In this document: piece after piece, positions 10,193-21,341 of the stretch
How positions within the stretch are numbered: position 1 is the first letter of the stretch
How the letters are laid out: the number at the start of each line of letters is the position of its first letter
Origin: an uncultured Cycloclasticus sp.
Lineage (GTDB): Bacteria; Pseudomonadota; Gammaproteobacteria; Methylococcales; Cycloclasticaceae
Reading direction: 5' to 3'
Length of the DNA: 64,000 nt
Assembly: GCA_913057515.1 (NCBI GenBank)
Contig: CAJXOJ010000005.1
Location: 26,744-90,743 of the forward strand
Made by a program: the position numbers and the translations under genes
Notes under the pieces: model-generated
The model's database searches: none
The model's input: only the letters and a program-made list of their open reading frames with translations
What the model was told of the DNA's origin: nothing

Positions 10193-11202
10193 TGTTTCAG
10201 CGCCTCACCGAGCAAACTAGCCACTTCTTCACGCTCCATTTTATCTTCTAGCTGTATGGCAAAATGACCATTACTCTCGCCAAGCTTCCCTTTAAATAGA
10301 GGCATTTCTCCAGACTCAATAATGACTTGCTCAGGTAAGGTAATCGGTAAGACATCTCCTTCTTTAAAACCCAGCACGTCCTTCAGCGAGGTCTCTTGCT
10401 TTAACAAAACACAGTTAACATCAACGTCTGCTGTTTTAATGTCTCCCCTTAAGGTAGATTTCCAACGTGTATCGGTATCGCCTCTATCACTTTGAATACC
10501 AGCGTCTAATAATTCACGAATAGGCTCTAGCATGCTATATGGCAAACTGAATTGAATATCACCACCACCACTTTCTAATTCTAAGTGAATAGTTGAAACC
10601 ACCATCACTTCTGTCGGGCTAACGATATTTGCAAATTGTGGGTTAACTTCAGAATTCACATATTCAAAATCCAGCTTCAAGACAGGCTCCCACGCCTTCG
10701 CTAAGTCTTTAAAAATAATATCTAGCACAATACGCACAACACGCATTTCTGTCGCTGTAAACTCGCGCCCTTCCACTTTGCTATGAAACTGACCGCTGCC
10801 ACCAAAGTAGCTATCAACAATCATAAAAACCAAGGTAGGGTCCAAGATAAAAAGCGCAGATCCTCTTAATGATTTTATTTTTATAATATTTAAATTAGTT
10901 GGAACAAACAAAGTATGCACATACTCAGAGAATTTCAACATTTGAATACCTGACACCGAAACATCCGTTGAGCGTCTTAAAAAGTTAAAAATACTGATTC
11001 GGAAATATCGCGCAAAGCGCTCATTAACCATCTCGAGAGTCGGCATCCGACCACGAATAATTCTATCTTGGCTATTGAAATCATAACCAGCCGGCTCACC
11101 ATCGGGCGTATCAACACCTGTTTCCGTTTCTACCTCACCTTCATCGACCCCATGCAACAAGGCATTTATTTCATCCTGCGTCAATAAATCTGAATCAGAC
11201 AT
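10189..11202 (-). CDS. fliM: Flagellar C-ring protein FliM
   Basis: N-terminal CheY-binding motif LLTQDEINALL; FliM core GGDIQFSLPYSMLEPIRELL. Confidence 0.96.
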   Translation of the reverse strand: MSDSDLLTQDEINALLHGVDEGEVETETGVDTPDGEPAGYDFNSQDRIIRGRMPTLEMVNERFARYFRISIFNFLRRSTDVSVSGIQMLKFSEYVHTLFVPTNLNIIKIKSLRGSALFILDPTLVFMIVDSYFGGSGQFHSKVEGREFTATEMRVVRIVLDIIFKDLAKAWEPVLKLDFEYVNSEVNPQFANIVSPTEVMVVSTIHLELESGGGDIQFSLPYSMLEPIRELLDAGIQSDRGDTDTRWKSTLRGDIKTADVDVNCVLLKQETSLKDVLGFKEGDVLPITLPEQVIIESGEMPLFKGKLGESNGHFAIQLEDKMEREEVASLLGEALKQ

Positions 11203-11745
11203 TTACTGCATCACCAAGTCTGTGAAAAAAATCTCCTTCACTTTAGGCGACACTTTTCGCTCTGTTAATACCTTATTAACGGCCTCTTTTATCTCCGCTT
11301 GTAGTTGATTTTTTCCCTCTGTTGTTTTGAGCGATTCGGGGTCTTGAGCAGATAGCAACATCAGAATATTATTTCGAATAACAGGGTTATGTTTTTTCAC
11401 CGCATCAATGGCCTGCTCATCCTCCGCCATTAAGCTGATGGCTAATTTCATTACCTTAATATCACCATTAGAAAAATTCACCATAAAAGGTGGCGTTAAC
11501 GCTTCGTAAATATTTACTTTTGCTTCTCCAGCATCGTCATCAGCGCTCGCTTCTGCTGAATCATCACTAGCGGAGCTCTGTGACTCAACGTCCACTGTTT
11601 TTTTATCGTCTTCAAAAAAACCAGAGAAATACAAACCTGCACCTGCAATAATTGCCAATAGCACAACACCGCCAGCAATCATTACTAATTTTTTTTTAGA
11701 CTTCCCTGTTTCTTCAACCGGTGCGTCTTGTTCTTCTTCTGCCAT
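11203..11745 (-). CDS. fliL: Flagellar basal body-associated protein FliL
   Basis: 180 aa, single N-terminal TM, FliL domain (YEALTPPFMVNF..), directly upstream of fliM. Confidence 0.9.
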   Translation of the reverse strand: MAEEEQDAPVEETGKSKKKLVMIAGGVVLLAIIAGAGLYFSGFFEDDKKTVDVESQSSASDDSAEASADDDAGEAKVNIYEALTPPFMVNFSNGDIKVMKLAISLMAEDEQAIDAVKKHNPVIRNNILMLLSAQDPESLKTTEGKNQLQAEIKEAVNKVLTERKVSPKVKEIFFTDLVMQ

Positions 11746-11779
11746 AATAATCTCCTTAAACGTTTATTAAACTTGTGAA

Positions 11780-11795
11780 AGCAATTGCTGTGCCA
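11780..11795 (-). promoter_or_regulatory. Predicted sigma-54 (RpoN) -24/-12 promoter for the fliL operon
   Basis: Minus-strand TGGCACAGCAATTGCT against the consensus TGGCACG-N4-TTGCW, with exact GG-10nt-GC spacing, 35 nt upstream of the fliL ATG. Confidence 0.72.
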
Positions 11796-11913
11796 TTAAA
11801 TAAAACCAAATATTACAATTACTTAGAGTTAAATTCTAATAAAATGTCAAACTCCAGTCATTAACCTAGGGCATTAATAATGGTGTTCGTCAACATTATG
11901 ACATCTCTAAACG

Positions 11914-11950
11914 CAAAAATGCCCAGAGTGCTTTAAGCACTCTGGGCATA
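11914..11950 (-). terminator. Intrinsic terminator downstream of fliK
   Basis: Inverted repeat ATGCCCAGAGTGCTT-T-AAGCACTCTGGGCAT followed on the minus strand by TTTTT. Confidence 0.82.
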
Positions 11951-11978
11951 GAATTGTCGCTCAATATTTATTTAATCG

Positions 11979-13217
11979 TCAGGCAAACTCACTAAACAAA
12001 CCATTATATTCTCTTACTGGCTGATCAGACATAAGCCCGTCCTCTTCACCAACAAGCTCAGCAAAGTGCTCCTGCTCGCCATCTTGATGCTTTGAAGCCT
12101 GCTCACGTTGTTCTGCAAACGAACGCTCAGAAACATCAATATTCCCCAGATTCACATTTTGCTCACTGAACATGTCACGTAAACGAGGCAGCGCCGCATC
12201 GATCGCTTCTCGCGTCGCACCGTGTTGCGCTGTAAACGAAACTGTCGCCTGCTCATTTTGCATTTGAATTCTTACTTCAATCGGTCCCATATTCTGCGGG
12301 TTTAATCGGATCTGAGCACCATTCATTGATTGGTTCACCATCCACTGGACTCGCTGGCTAAAACCCTCACTCCATTTTGGGTGACCCATTGGTGTATCCA
12401 ACTGAATAGAGGTTTTTTCTGTTAACGGTTGTGATACTGCTCCCTGCGTAAGAGCTCCAATATTGACAGGAGCTGCCTCTTGAGCTGCTGCAGCCTTGCT
12501 AGAAGGTACTTTTTTAGCCATCTCCATAACGGTATTAATATTCTCTACGGGAATATTCCCGCGCTCTAGAAAAAACGTCGGCACCCCAACTGGGCGGCTA
12601 CTATCACCTAACGGAGCTATCGCATTACTTTTTCCACCAGCTCTAACTTTATCGCTAGGCAGCTGTCCTGTTGCCAACGCCACAACCTGAGCTGATGATT
12701 CATTAGCCTGACTCAATGGATCAAAAATAATGTCTTTTTCAGCCTTTCCTATCGTCCTAACAAATTCATCATGAACTAAAGTCCCAAGCTCTGCCGCTTG
12801 TGGCAATTCATTGCCGCTAGTATTCGTATAGGTAATATCTAATTCAGTTGATAAGCTAACCGTTTGCTCAAGTAGCTGTGTTCCATCTTTAATATTTTCT
12901 AAACCGATGGCTAACTCTTCAGAACTACCATTGTTTTGCTCTAATACCACAGTTTCGTCTCCGTCTACTTTAAACGATTCTGCTTCTTTTTTAACACCCT
13001 TACTCTCATATACATCACTTATAGAATCGGGCTTTTCGAGGTCTTTTTCGACTTGAGAGGGTGATTCACCACGCTTATTTTTAAGGCTATTGATCTTTTC
13101 TTCATAATGCCCCGAAAAACTCGCATCAGCTGATTTACTTGCTTCATCAGCAGTTGCTCCGTTCCTCAAGCTTACTAAATTGTCTACAGAGCTCTTTAAC
13201 GTAGCAGATACTTCCAT
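11979..13217 (-). CDS. fliK: Flagellar hook-length control protein FliK
   Basis: C-terminal Flg_hook domain (AQIRLNPQNMGPIEVRIQMQNEQATVSFTAQHGATREAIDAALPRLRDMFSEQNVNLGNIDVS); start trimmed to MEVSATLKSS. Confidence 0.88.
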   Translation of the reverse strand: MEVSATLKSSVDNLVSLRNGATADEASKSADASFSGHYEEKINSLKNKRGESPSQVEKDLEKPDSISDVYESKGVKKEAESFKVDGDETVVLEQNNGSSEELAIGLENIKDGTQLLEQTVSLSTELDITYTNTSGNELPQAAELGTLVHDEFVRTIGKAEKDIIFDPLSQANESSAQVVALATGQLPSDKVRAGGKSNAIAPLGDSSRPVGVPTFFLERGNIPVENINTVMEMAKKVPSSKAAAAQEAAPVNIGALTQGAVSQPLTEKTSIQLDTPMGHPKWSEGFSQRVQWMVNQSMNGAQIRLNPQNMGPIEVRIQMQNEQATVSFTAQHGATREAIDAALPRLRDMFSEQNVNLGNIDVSERSFAEQREQASKHQDGEQEHFAELVGEEDGLMSDQPVREYNGLFSEFA

Positions 13218-13258
13218 CGCTATTCTCCATCCATTGTTAAGTCTATCTAAAATATCAA

Positions 13259-13274
13259 AGCAATAGATATGCCA
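13259..13274 (-). promoter_or_regulatory. Predicted sigma-54 (RpoN) promoter for fliK
   Basis: Minus-strand TGGCATATCTATTGCT, correct GG/GC spacing, 42 nt upstream of the fliK ATG. Confidence 0.6.
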
Positions 13275-13293
13275 TAAAAAACCAATGGTTTTC

Positions 13294-13321
13294 AAGTTGA
13301 TTAACTTAAGTTAATCAACTT
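13294..13321. repeat. Perfect 28-bp palindrome upstream of the fliK sigma-54 promoter
   Basis: AAGTTGATTAACTT|AAGTTAATCAACTT; each half carries a 10-bp unit GTTGATTAAC / GTTAATCAAC. Confidence 0.9.
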
Positions 13322-13370
13322 TATTAACTCAACTGTCAATAAGCAATGTAAAAACACCCTATAAAGAGGG

Positions 13371-13438
13371 AAATTAAGCTTAGCGTTTAAGCAAGCCTTG
13401 GGGTAGGGAGCAAATTAAGCGTAGTACTTAAACAAGTC
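13371..13438. repeat. Two imperfect 27-bp direct repeats downstream of icmF
   Basis: 13371 AAATTAAGCTTAGCGTTTAAGCAAGCC and 13412 AAATTAAGCGTAGTACTTAAACAAGTC; 21 of 27 identical by eye. Confidence 0.55.
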
Positions 13439-13477
13439 GTCGAAATCACAAAGCATTTGCTTTAGCTACTTTTAGCA

Positions 13478-16400
13478 TCACATATTCCGGCGGTACTGCC
13501 CGCCAACCTCAAAAAATGCATCAGTGATTTGACCTAACGAACAATAGCGGCCTGCCTCCATTAATACATCAAAGACATTCTGTTTATTTTGCACCGCTAT
13601 TTGTAACGCCTTCAACGATTCGACAGCCTTCTCGCCATTTTTTTCATGCACCGCCTTTAAGCGACTGAGTTGGCTTTGCTTTTCTTCTTCGGTTGAACGT
13701 GCCAGCTCAATGCTCGTTTCCACTTCGTCCGCCATTGGGTTTTTAAACGTATTAACTCCGATAATTGGCAACTCACCGGTGTGTTTTAGCATTTCATAAT
13801 TCATCGATTCATCCTGAATCTTCCCACGTTGATAGCCGGTTTCCATTGCACCTAACACACCACCTCGCTCCGAAATCCGTTCGAACTCACGCAAAACAGC
13901 TTCTTCTACTAAGTCGGTTAGTTCATCAACAATAAATGCTCCCTGTAAAGAATTTTCATTCTTAGCCAAGCCATATTCCTTGTTAATAATCAGTTGAATC
14001 GCCATTGCACGACGCACTGATTCCTCGGTTGGCGTGGTAACTGCCTCATCATACGCGTTCGTGTGCAGGCTATTACAGTTGTCATTAATCGCAATCAATG
14101 CCTGTAAGGTCGTACGAATATCATTAAAGTCCATCTCTTGAGCATGTAATGAGCGCCCCGATGTTTGAATATGATATTTCAATTTTTGTGAACGATCATT
14201 TGCACCGTATTTAAACCGCATGGCTACCGCCCAAATTCTGCGAGCCACACGCCCCATCACGGTATACTCAGGATCCATACCATTCGAAAAGAAAAATGAT
14301 AGATTAGCGGCAAAATCATCAATGTGCATTCCGCGTGATAAATAGCTTTCCACATAGGTAAAGCCATTAGACAAGGTGAACGCTAATTGAGATATTGGGT
14401 TCGCTCCTGCTTCAGCAATATGATAACCAGATATTGATACCGAGTAGAAGTTACGCACTTGCTTATCAATAAAGTATTGCTGAATATCACCCATCATTTT
14501 CAGACTGAATTCAGTTGAAAAAATACAGGTGTTTTGCCCTTGATCTTCTTTAAGAATGTCTGCTTGCACTGTACCCCGCACATTCGCTAAAGCCCAGCCT
14601 TTAATTTCTTCACGCTCGGCTTCGTTTGGATAACGCCCTTTTTCTGCTTCAAATTTATCGCACTGCTGGTCAATCGCGGTGTTTAAGAAAAATGCTAATA
14701 ACGTGGGCGCGGGGCCATTAATGGTCAGCGATACAGAGGTTGTTGGCGCACATAAGTCAAACCCATCAAACAAGACCTTCATATCATCCAAGGTGGCAAT
14801 CGACACACCAGAATTACCGACTTTGCCGTAAATATCTGGGCGCACACCCGGGTCATTACCATATAGCGTGACCGAATCAAAGGCGGTTGATAGGCGTGTT
14901 GCATCTGAACTTTCAGATAGTAGCTTAAAGCGCCGGTTGGTTCTAAACGGATCACCCTCGCCTGCAAACATACGGGCAGGATCTTCACCTTCTCGTTTAA
15001 AACTAAACACACCAGCGGTATAAGGAAAACTACCTGGTACGTTCTCTTTTAGTAAAAAGCGTAACTGCTCACCATCATCTTCAAATACAGGTGTTGATAC
15101 TTTTGGAATACGTGTACCTGATAATGAATAGCTTGCGATATTGGTCGTAAAGTCTTTTCCACGAATCGTATTCACGTAGCGGTCTTGTTTATAAGCTATT
15201 TTTAGCTCTTGCCAGACATCAAGTAGTTTTTTACAACGTGGGTCGAGTGCATCTTCTCGTTTAGCTATTTGCTTACTAAACGCTTCACTAGTGCTCCCAG
15301 CATCACCCAACATGCGCTGCGCTTCTTTTAATTGTTGGCGCTCTCGAGCAACCGTTACCTGCTCTTTAATTGTTTTATGATAATCGCGGACAGTCTCCGC
15401 AATTTCTGCCAAATAGCGCTGGCGCTCAGCGGCGATAATAGCACTACTTGTTGTCGAACTTTTTACCTCAACAGGCGCAAAAAAACTGCCATCCCACGTA
15501 TTAAGGCCCTTACTTTTGAAGGTTCTTAATAAACCTTGATACAACGCCGTAACACCATCATCATTAAATTTTGATGCCATGGTTCCGTATATGGGCAACT
15601 CTTCGATTGGCGTTGTAAATAACTCGTAATTACGCTGGTATTGTTTTCTAACATCTCGAAAGGCATCTTCGCTGCCTTTACGGTCAAATTTATTAATTGC
15701 CACCAAATCCGCAAAGTCCAACATGTCAATTTTTTCTAACTGACTGGCCGCACCAAACTCTGGTGTCATTACGTACATTGAGACATTAACGTATGGCACA
15801 ATCCCTGCATCACCTTGCCCGATACCAGGTGTTTCCACAATAATTAAATCAAACTGAGCCACTTTACAGGCATTGATAATATCAGGTAGTGCCTGCGGCA
15901 CTTCGCCTAGTGTGTCTCGTGTTGCGATAGAGCGAAAATAGATATTAGGGTGATTAATGGCGTTCATTCGAATACGATCGCCCAACAATGCACCTCCTGT
16001 TTTACGCTTAGTTGGGTCTATTGCAATAATAGCTATTTTTAATTGCTCCAACTCCAAACTAAAACGCCGAATTAACTCATCGGTCAATGATGATTTACCT
16101 GCGCCACCTGTGCCGGTTATACCTAGAACAGGTGTTTTAGCCCATTTTTTCGCTTCAGTCGTCAGTGCACCCGTATAGCTTTTCGGGAGTGTATTTTCAT
16201 CAAGACCAGTAATAAGACGTGATAACTTCATGTACTCATTGCCAGTTAGGTCATCTGTGTTTTCTGGCAGACCCTCATCTGCTAAGTCATAGTCCGATGT
16301 CTCCATCATGTCGTTAATAATGCCTTGCAACTGCATCGACTGACCATCTGCTGGACTAAAGATATGTGACACGCCATAGGCATGAAGCTCTGCGATTTCT

Positions 16401-16753
16401 TCTGGCACAATAACGCCACCCCCGCCACCAAAGATTTTAATATGAGAGGCTCCCTTCTCCCTCAATAAATCAATCATGTATTTAAAATACTCTACATGGC
16501 CGCCCTGATACGAACTAATAGCAATACCATGTGCATCTTCTTGAATAGCCGCAGTCACCACTTCGTGAACTGAGCGGTTATGCCCAAGGTGTATAACCTC
16601 TGCACCGGTAGACTGAAGAATCCGCCGCATAATGTTAATCGCTGCATCATGCCCGTCGAACAAGCTCGCCGCGGTCACAAAACGCACATGGTTCTTAGCT
16701 TTATATTTAGAAATATTACTGGGGTCTATAGCCGCGTTTTGTTTTGCTGACAT
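13478..16753 (-). CDS. icmF: Fused isobutyryl-CoA mutase IcmF (B12-binding + MeaB-like G-protein + mutase domains)
   Basis: 1091 aa; N-terminal B12-binding domain ([11 protein letters not shown]..), P-loop GTPase ([18 protein letters not shown]), C-terminal mutase ([32 protein letters not shown]). Confidence 0.95.
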   Translation of the reverse strand: MSAKQNAAIDPSNISKYKAKNHVRFVTAASLFDGHDAAINIMRRILQSTGAEVIHLGHNRSVHEVVTAAIQEDAHGIAISSYQGGHVEYFKYMIDLLREKGASHIKIFGGGGGVIVPEEIAELHAYGVSHIFSPADGQSMQLQGIINDMMETSDYDLADEGLPENTDDLTGNEYMKLSRLITGLDENTLPKSYTGALTTEAKKWAKTPVLGITGTGGAGKSSLTDELIRRFSLELEQLKIAIIAIDPTKRKTGGALLGDRIRMNAINHPNIYFRSIATRDTLGEVPQALPDIINACKVAQFDLIIVETPGIGQGDAGIVPYVNVSMYVMTPEFGAASQLEKIDMLDFADLVAINKFDRKGSEDAFRDVRKQYQRNYELFTTPIEELPIYGTMASKFNDDGVTALYQGLLRTFKSKGLNTWDGSFFAPVEVKSSTTSSAIIAAERQRYLAEIAETVRDYHKTIKEQVTVARERQQLKEAQRMLGDAGSTSEAFSKQIAKREDALDPRCKKLLDVWQELKIAYKQDRYVNTIRGKDFTTNIASYSLSGTRIPKVSTPVFEDDGEQLRFLLKENVPGSFPYTAGVFSFKREGEDPARMFAGEGDPFRTNRRFKLLSESSDATRLSTAFDSVTLYGNDPGVRPDIYGKVGNSGVSIATLDDMKVLFDGFDLCAPTTSVSLTINGPAPTLLAFFLNTAIDQQCDKFEAEKGRYPNEAEREEIKGWALANVRGTVQADILKEDQGQNTCIFSTEFSLKMMGDIQQYFIDKQVRNFYSVSISGYHIAEAGANPISQLAFTLSNGFTYVESYLSRGMHIDDFAANLSFFFSNGMDPEYTVMGRVARRIWAVAMRFKYGANDRSQKLKYHIQTSGRSLHAQEMDFNDIRTTLQALIAINDNCNSLHTNAYDEAVTTPTEESVRRAMAIQLIINKEYGLAKNENSLQGAFIVDELTDLVEEAVLREFERISERGGVLGAMETGYQRGKIQDESMNYEMLKHTGELPIIGVNTFKNPMADEVETSIELARSTEEEKQSQLSRLKAVHEKNGEKAVESLKALQIAVQNKQNVFDVLMEAGRYCSLGQITDAFFEVGGQYRRNM

Positions 16754-16762
16754 CGTGAACTC

Positions 16763-18373
16763 CTAATTGTTTTCCCTTAATTCAATACGCCTGATTTTTC
16801 CCGAAATTGTTTTCGGTAGTGATTCAACATATTCAATCTCACGTGGGTACTTATATGGGGCTGTGAGTGTTTTCATAAACGTTTGGATTTCCTTCGTTAA
16901 CTCATCACTTGGCTGGTACCCTTCCGCTAAGATGATAAAGGCCTTAACAATTTCACCGCGTGCTTGATCCGGCTTACCAATAGCCGCCGACTCGAGAACC
17001 GCTGGGTGCTCTAATAATGCACTTTCAACTTCAAATGGGCTAATCCTGTATCCTGAGGAGCTAATAATGTCATCTGAACGGCCAACAAACCAATAATAAC
17101 CATCTTCATCAACTGTGCCATTATCACCGGTATGATACCAACCGTTTTTAAAACATTTAGCGGTAGCTTGATCATCTTTCCAGTACCCGGCAAACATACC
17201 CGGTTGAAGTGGCTCTGTAATTTCAATAGCAATACTGCCCACTATATTAACAGCGCAAATATCTCCATTTTCATCTACAATTTGCACATTAACACCGGGC
17301 ACAGGTTTACCCATAGAACCCGGCTTAACTGGCATACATGGGTAATTTGCTACAATATTAATCGTTTCTGTTTGACCATAACCATCATAAATATTGCACC
17401 CTGTTGCTTTTTTCCATATTTTTATAACCTCTGGGTTTAGTGGCTCTCCGGCTCCTAGTGCATGGCGCACAGAGCTTAAGTTATAGCTGGATAAATCCAT
17501 TTGAGCAAACACTCGATAGACCGTTGGTGGCGCACAAAAGGTAGTCACACCTAGTTTTTCAATCAAGTTAAGGTGTAACTCAGCATCAAACCCTGAGCCA
17601 TCAAACAACACCATAGCCGAGCCCATTTGCCAAGGTGAAAACAACATCCCCCACGCTGCTTTAGCCCAACCTGTGTCAGACAGTGTCCAATGAATATCAC
17701 TTTCTTGTTGGTCCATCCAATATCGGCCCGTAATCGTATGCGCGTAAGCATACCCGTTATCACGTGGTACCATTTTTGGCATGCCTGTTGTGCCGGATGT
17801 AAAATAAATCATCATCAAATCCGAGGCTTTACTTCGTTCTAACTTAGATTTATCTAGTTTTACACTGAATGTTTTCGTCAAACTTTCAAAGGTGTTCCAA
17901 CCTTTCGTTTGTTCTCCAATAACAATCAATGTTTTAAGGCTTGGGCAGTTAGCTTTTATTTCATCAACTTTACTCGCATTATTTGCTGTCACAATGGCTA
18001 TGTTCGCTTTTGAGCGGTTAATACGGTATTCGATATCTTTTGATGTTAGCAAGTTAGTCCCGGGCATGGTCACGACGCCTAATTTACAACACCCCACCAT
18101 CACCGAGTACCACTCACCAATACGAGGAATCATAACAAAGGCTAGGTCGCCTTTTTTTACCCCTAAACTGAGTAGGCCATTAGCAAACTGGTTGGAACTA
18201 TTAGCTAGATCACTAAATTGATAATGCCTTACATTCTCACCACTTTTATCAACTTCGATAAATGCAAGCTTGTCGGCTTCTTCAGCTCTTCTATCAATAA
18301 CATCGAAGCCAAAATTATAATTCTCTGGTATTTCTAATTTGTACGATGATTTAATTTCATCATATTGAGTCAT
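16763..18373 (-). CDS. AMP-forming acyl-CoA synthetase (medium/short-chain acyl-CoA synthetase-like)
   Basis: ANL superfamily: YFTSGTTGMPKM, YGQTETINIV, GYYWFVGRSDDIISSSGYRISPFEVE, PKTISGKIRR; start MTQYDEIKSS (or GTG at 18382 just after AAGGAGG) rather than 18463. Confidence 0.85.
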   Translation of the reverse strand: MTQYDEIKSSYKLEIPENYNFGFDVIDRRAEEADKLAFIEVDKSGENVRHYQFSDLANSSNQFANGLLSLGVKKGDLAFVMIPRIGEWYSVMVGCCKLGVVTMPGTNLLTSKDIEYRINRSKANIAIVTANNASKVDEIKANCPSLKTLIVIGEQTKGWNTFESLTKTFSVKLDKSKLERSKASDLMMIYFTSGTTGMPKMVPRDNGYAYAHTITGRYWMDQQESDIHWTLSDTGWAKAAWGMLFSPWQMGSAMVLFDGSGFDAELHLNLIEKLGVTTFCAPPTVYRVFAQMDLSSYNLSSVRHALGAGEPLNPEVIKIWKKATGCNIYDGYGQTETINIVANYPCMPVKPGSMGKPVPGVNVQIVDENGDICAVNIVGSIAIEITEPLQPGMFAGYWKDDQATAKCFKNGWYHTGDNGTVDEDGYYWFVGRSDDIISSSGYRISPFEVESALLEHPAVLESAAIGKPDQARGEIVKAFIILAEGYQPSDELTKEIQTFMKTLTAPYKYPREIEYVESLPKTISGKIRRIELRENN

Positions 18374-18516
18374 ATTCAGCACAGCCCCCTCCTTTTTATC
18401 TTTATTTTTTAGTCTGATTGCCTGTTTTAGCTTATCATTTTCTAATTGATAGTCAAAAAACACATTTCAACATTCTCAGCATTATAAATACTCTTTAATC
18501 ATTCAATGACAAGTAT

Positions 18517-18554
18517 AAAAAAAGCCTCCATAAACGAATCTATGGAAGCTTTTT
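18517..18554 (-). terminator. Intrinsic terminator downstream of purA
   Basis: AAAAAGCCTCCATA...TATGGAAGCTTTTT hairpin with a T-run on the minus strand. Confidence 0.75.
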
Positions 18555-18579
18555 ATCTATCTAGTGAGTCTTTTAAAAA

Positions 18580-19875
<1,296 letters not shown>

Positions 19876-19921
19876 CTATCTCTATTTAATATTTTATGAT
19901 TTAAAGTTTATAGCCAATCTG

Positions 19922-21097
19922 CTATTCGCTGACTTGCCATTGACCCTGTGCGTTTATAAGGGTCAACGTATGCTCGGGTTGTTGCTGATCGCCGGCCAGT
20001 TCTTGAACGACAATTTTACCGTTAGCCCTGAGTTTGCGAATAACATCGTGTAAGTCGGGATCATTAACATCGGGGGCTAATATAACCTCTTCAGTTTGCT
20101 CCTCATCCAACGAACTCAGTGCAGATAAAACTTTAACATCAGCACTAAAGCCGGTAGCCGGCAATGTACTGTCTAATTGCCCTGTTAAGTTGTCATATCT
20201 GCCACCACGAGCCACCTCAGATCCAAAGCCAGGCACAAAAGCAGCAAACACAATACCGGTTTGGTATTGGTAACAACGCAATTCTCCAAGGTCGAAGTAT
20301 AACGGTAATGCTGGGTATATACTTTGTAATAACTCAGCGACCTGCTGGAGTTCTTCAATGGCATTAATAACCTCTGTTCCACCTACTGCTAAACTAGTTT
20401 TAGCCTCTTCAAGTACTGATACATCGCCATTCAAGCTCAATAATTGATAAAAGGCATGATGCCAAGCAGTATCTAGCTGATAAGTCGTTAACAATTCGTC
20501 AAGTTCATCAGCTGCTTTACGTTGTAGCACTTCAAATAAATCCGCTTCTTGCTCAACTCCTAGGCCTGCATTTTTTGCGAGGTCTCTAAAAATAGCAACA
20601 TGCCCCAAGTCCAAATGGACCTCTTGTAGACCTGCTATCGCTAATGTTTCAAGCATTAAGCGAATAATTTCAACATCACTTTTGATATGCTGACTGCCAT
20701 ACAATTCAACACCAACCTGTATAGGGCTGCGTGATTTTTCAATTTTCGCGCCTCGGGCCTGCAGCACTGAACCTAAATAACACAGTCTCGTTGGCGATGA
20801 ATCCGTATGAATATGATGTGAGGCTATACGTGCTACTTGTGGCGTCATATCAGCCCTAATCCCCAATGCTTTACCACTAATCTGATCGGTTAGATTAAAT
20901 GTTTGAAGAGCTAATTCACTGCCTGTACCGGTTAGCAAGGTATCTCTAAATTCAACCATCGGCGGAATAACATACTGATAGCCCCATGAATGAAACAAAT
21001 CTAATAATTCACGGCGCATTCTTTCTAAACGCTTGGCATCACTTGGCAGTAAGGCATCAATACCTTCTGGCAACATCCAACTATTTTTCTTAACCAT
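19922..21097 (-). CDS. hisZ: ATP phosphoribosyltransferase regulatory subunit HisZ
   Basis: HisRS-like paralogue (WMLPEGIDALLPSDAKRLERMRRELLDLFHSWGYQYVIPPMVEF), next to purA. Confidence 0.93.
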   Translation of the reverse strand: MVKKNSWMLPEGIDALLPSDAKRLERMRRELLDLFHSWGYQYVIPPMVEFRDTLLTGTGSELALQTFNLTDQISGKALGIRADMTPQVARIASHHIHTDSSPTRLCYLGSVLQARGAKIEKSRSPIQVGVELYGSQHIKSDVEIIRLMLETLAIAGLQEVHLDLGHVAIFRDLAKNAGLGVEQEADLFEVLQRKAADELDELLTTYQLDTAWHHAFYQLLSLNGDVSVLEEAKTSLAVGGTEVINAIEELQQVAELLQSIYPALPLYFDLGELRCYQYQTGIVFAAFVPGFGSEVARGGRYDNLTGQLDSTLPATGFSADVKVLSALSSLDEEQTEEVILAPDVNDPDLHDVIRKLRANGKIVVQELAGDQQQPEHTLTLINAQGQWQVSE

Positions 21098-21112
21098 TTA
21101 TTTGCTTAAACC

Positions 21113-21301
21113 TTAACGCACCAGCGTTAATAATATGACGCCCGCAATCATGCTGACGAGCCCTGATAGGCGGATAGCTTTATCATCCATTTCCATTAAG
21201 CGTTGGTAGGTTTTACGTAATGAGTTAGGGCTTATAAATGGGATTATCCCTTCTAACACTAGCACCAACGCTATGGCTGCAAAAAGTTCTTCCCATGCCA
21301 T
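21113..21301 (-). CDS. DUF2065 family small membrane protein
   Basis: 62 aa, two TMs, between hisZ and hflC, the usual position of this family. Confidence 0.85.
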   Translation of the reverse strand: MAWEELFAAIALVLVLEGIIPFISPNSLRKTYQRLMEMDDKAIRLSGLVSMIAGVILLTLVR

Positions 21302-21341
21302 TATACGTAAACCTCTTCCTTAACACGCCTTTAACGTAAGC

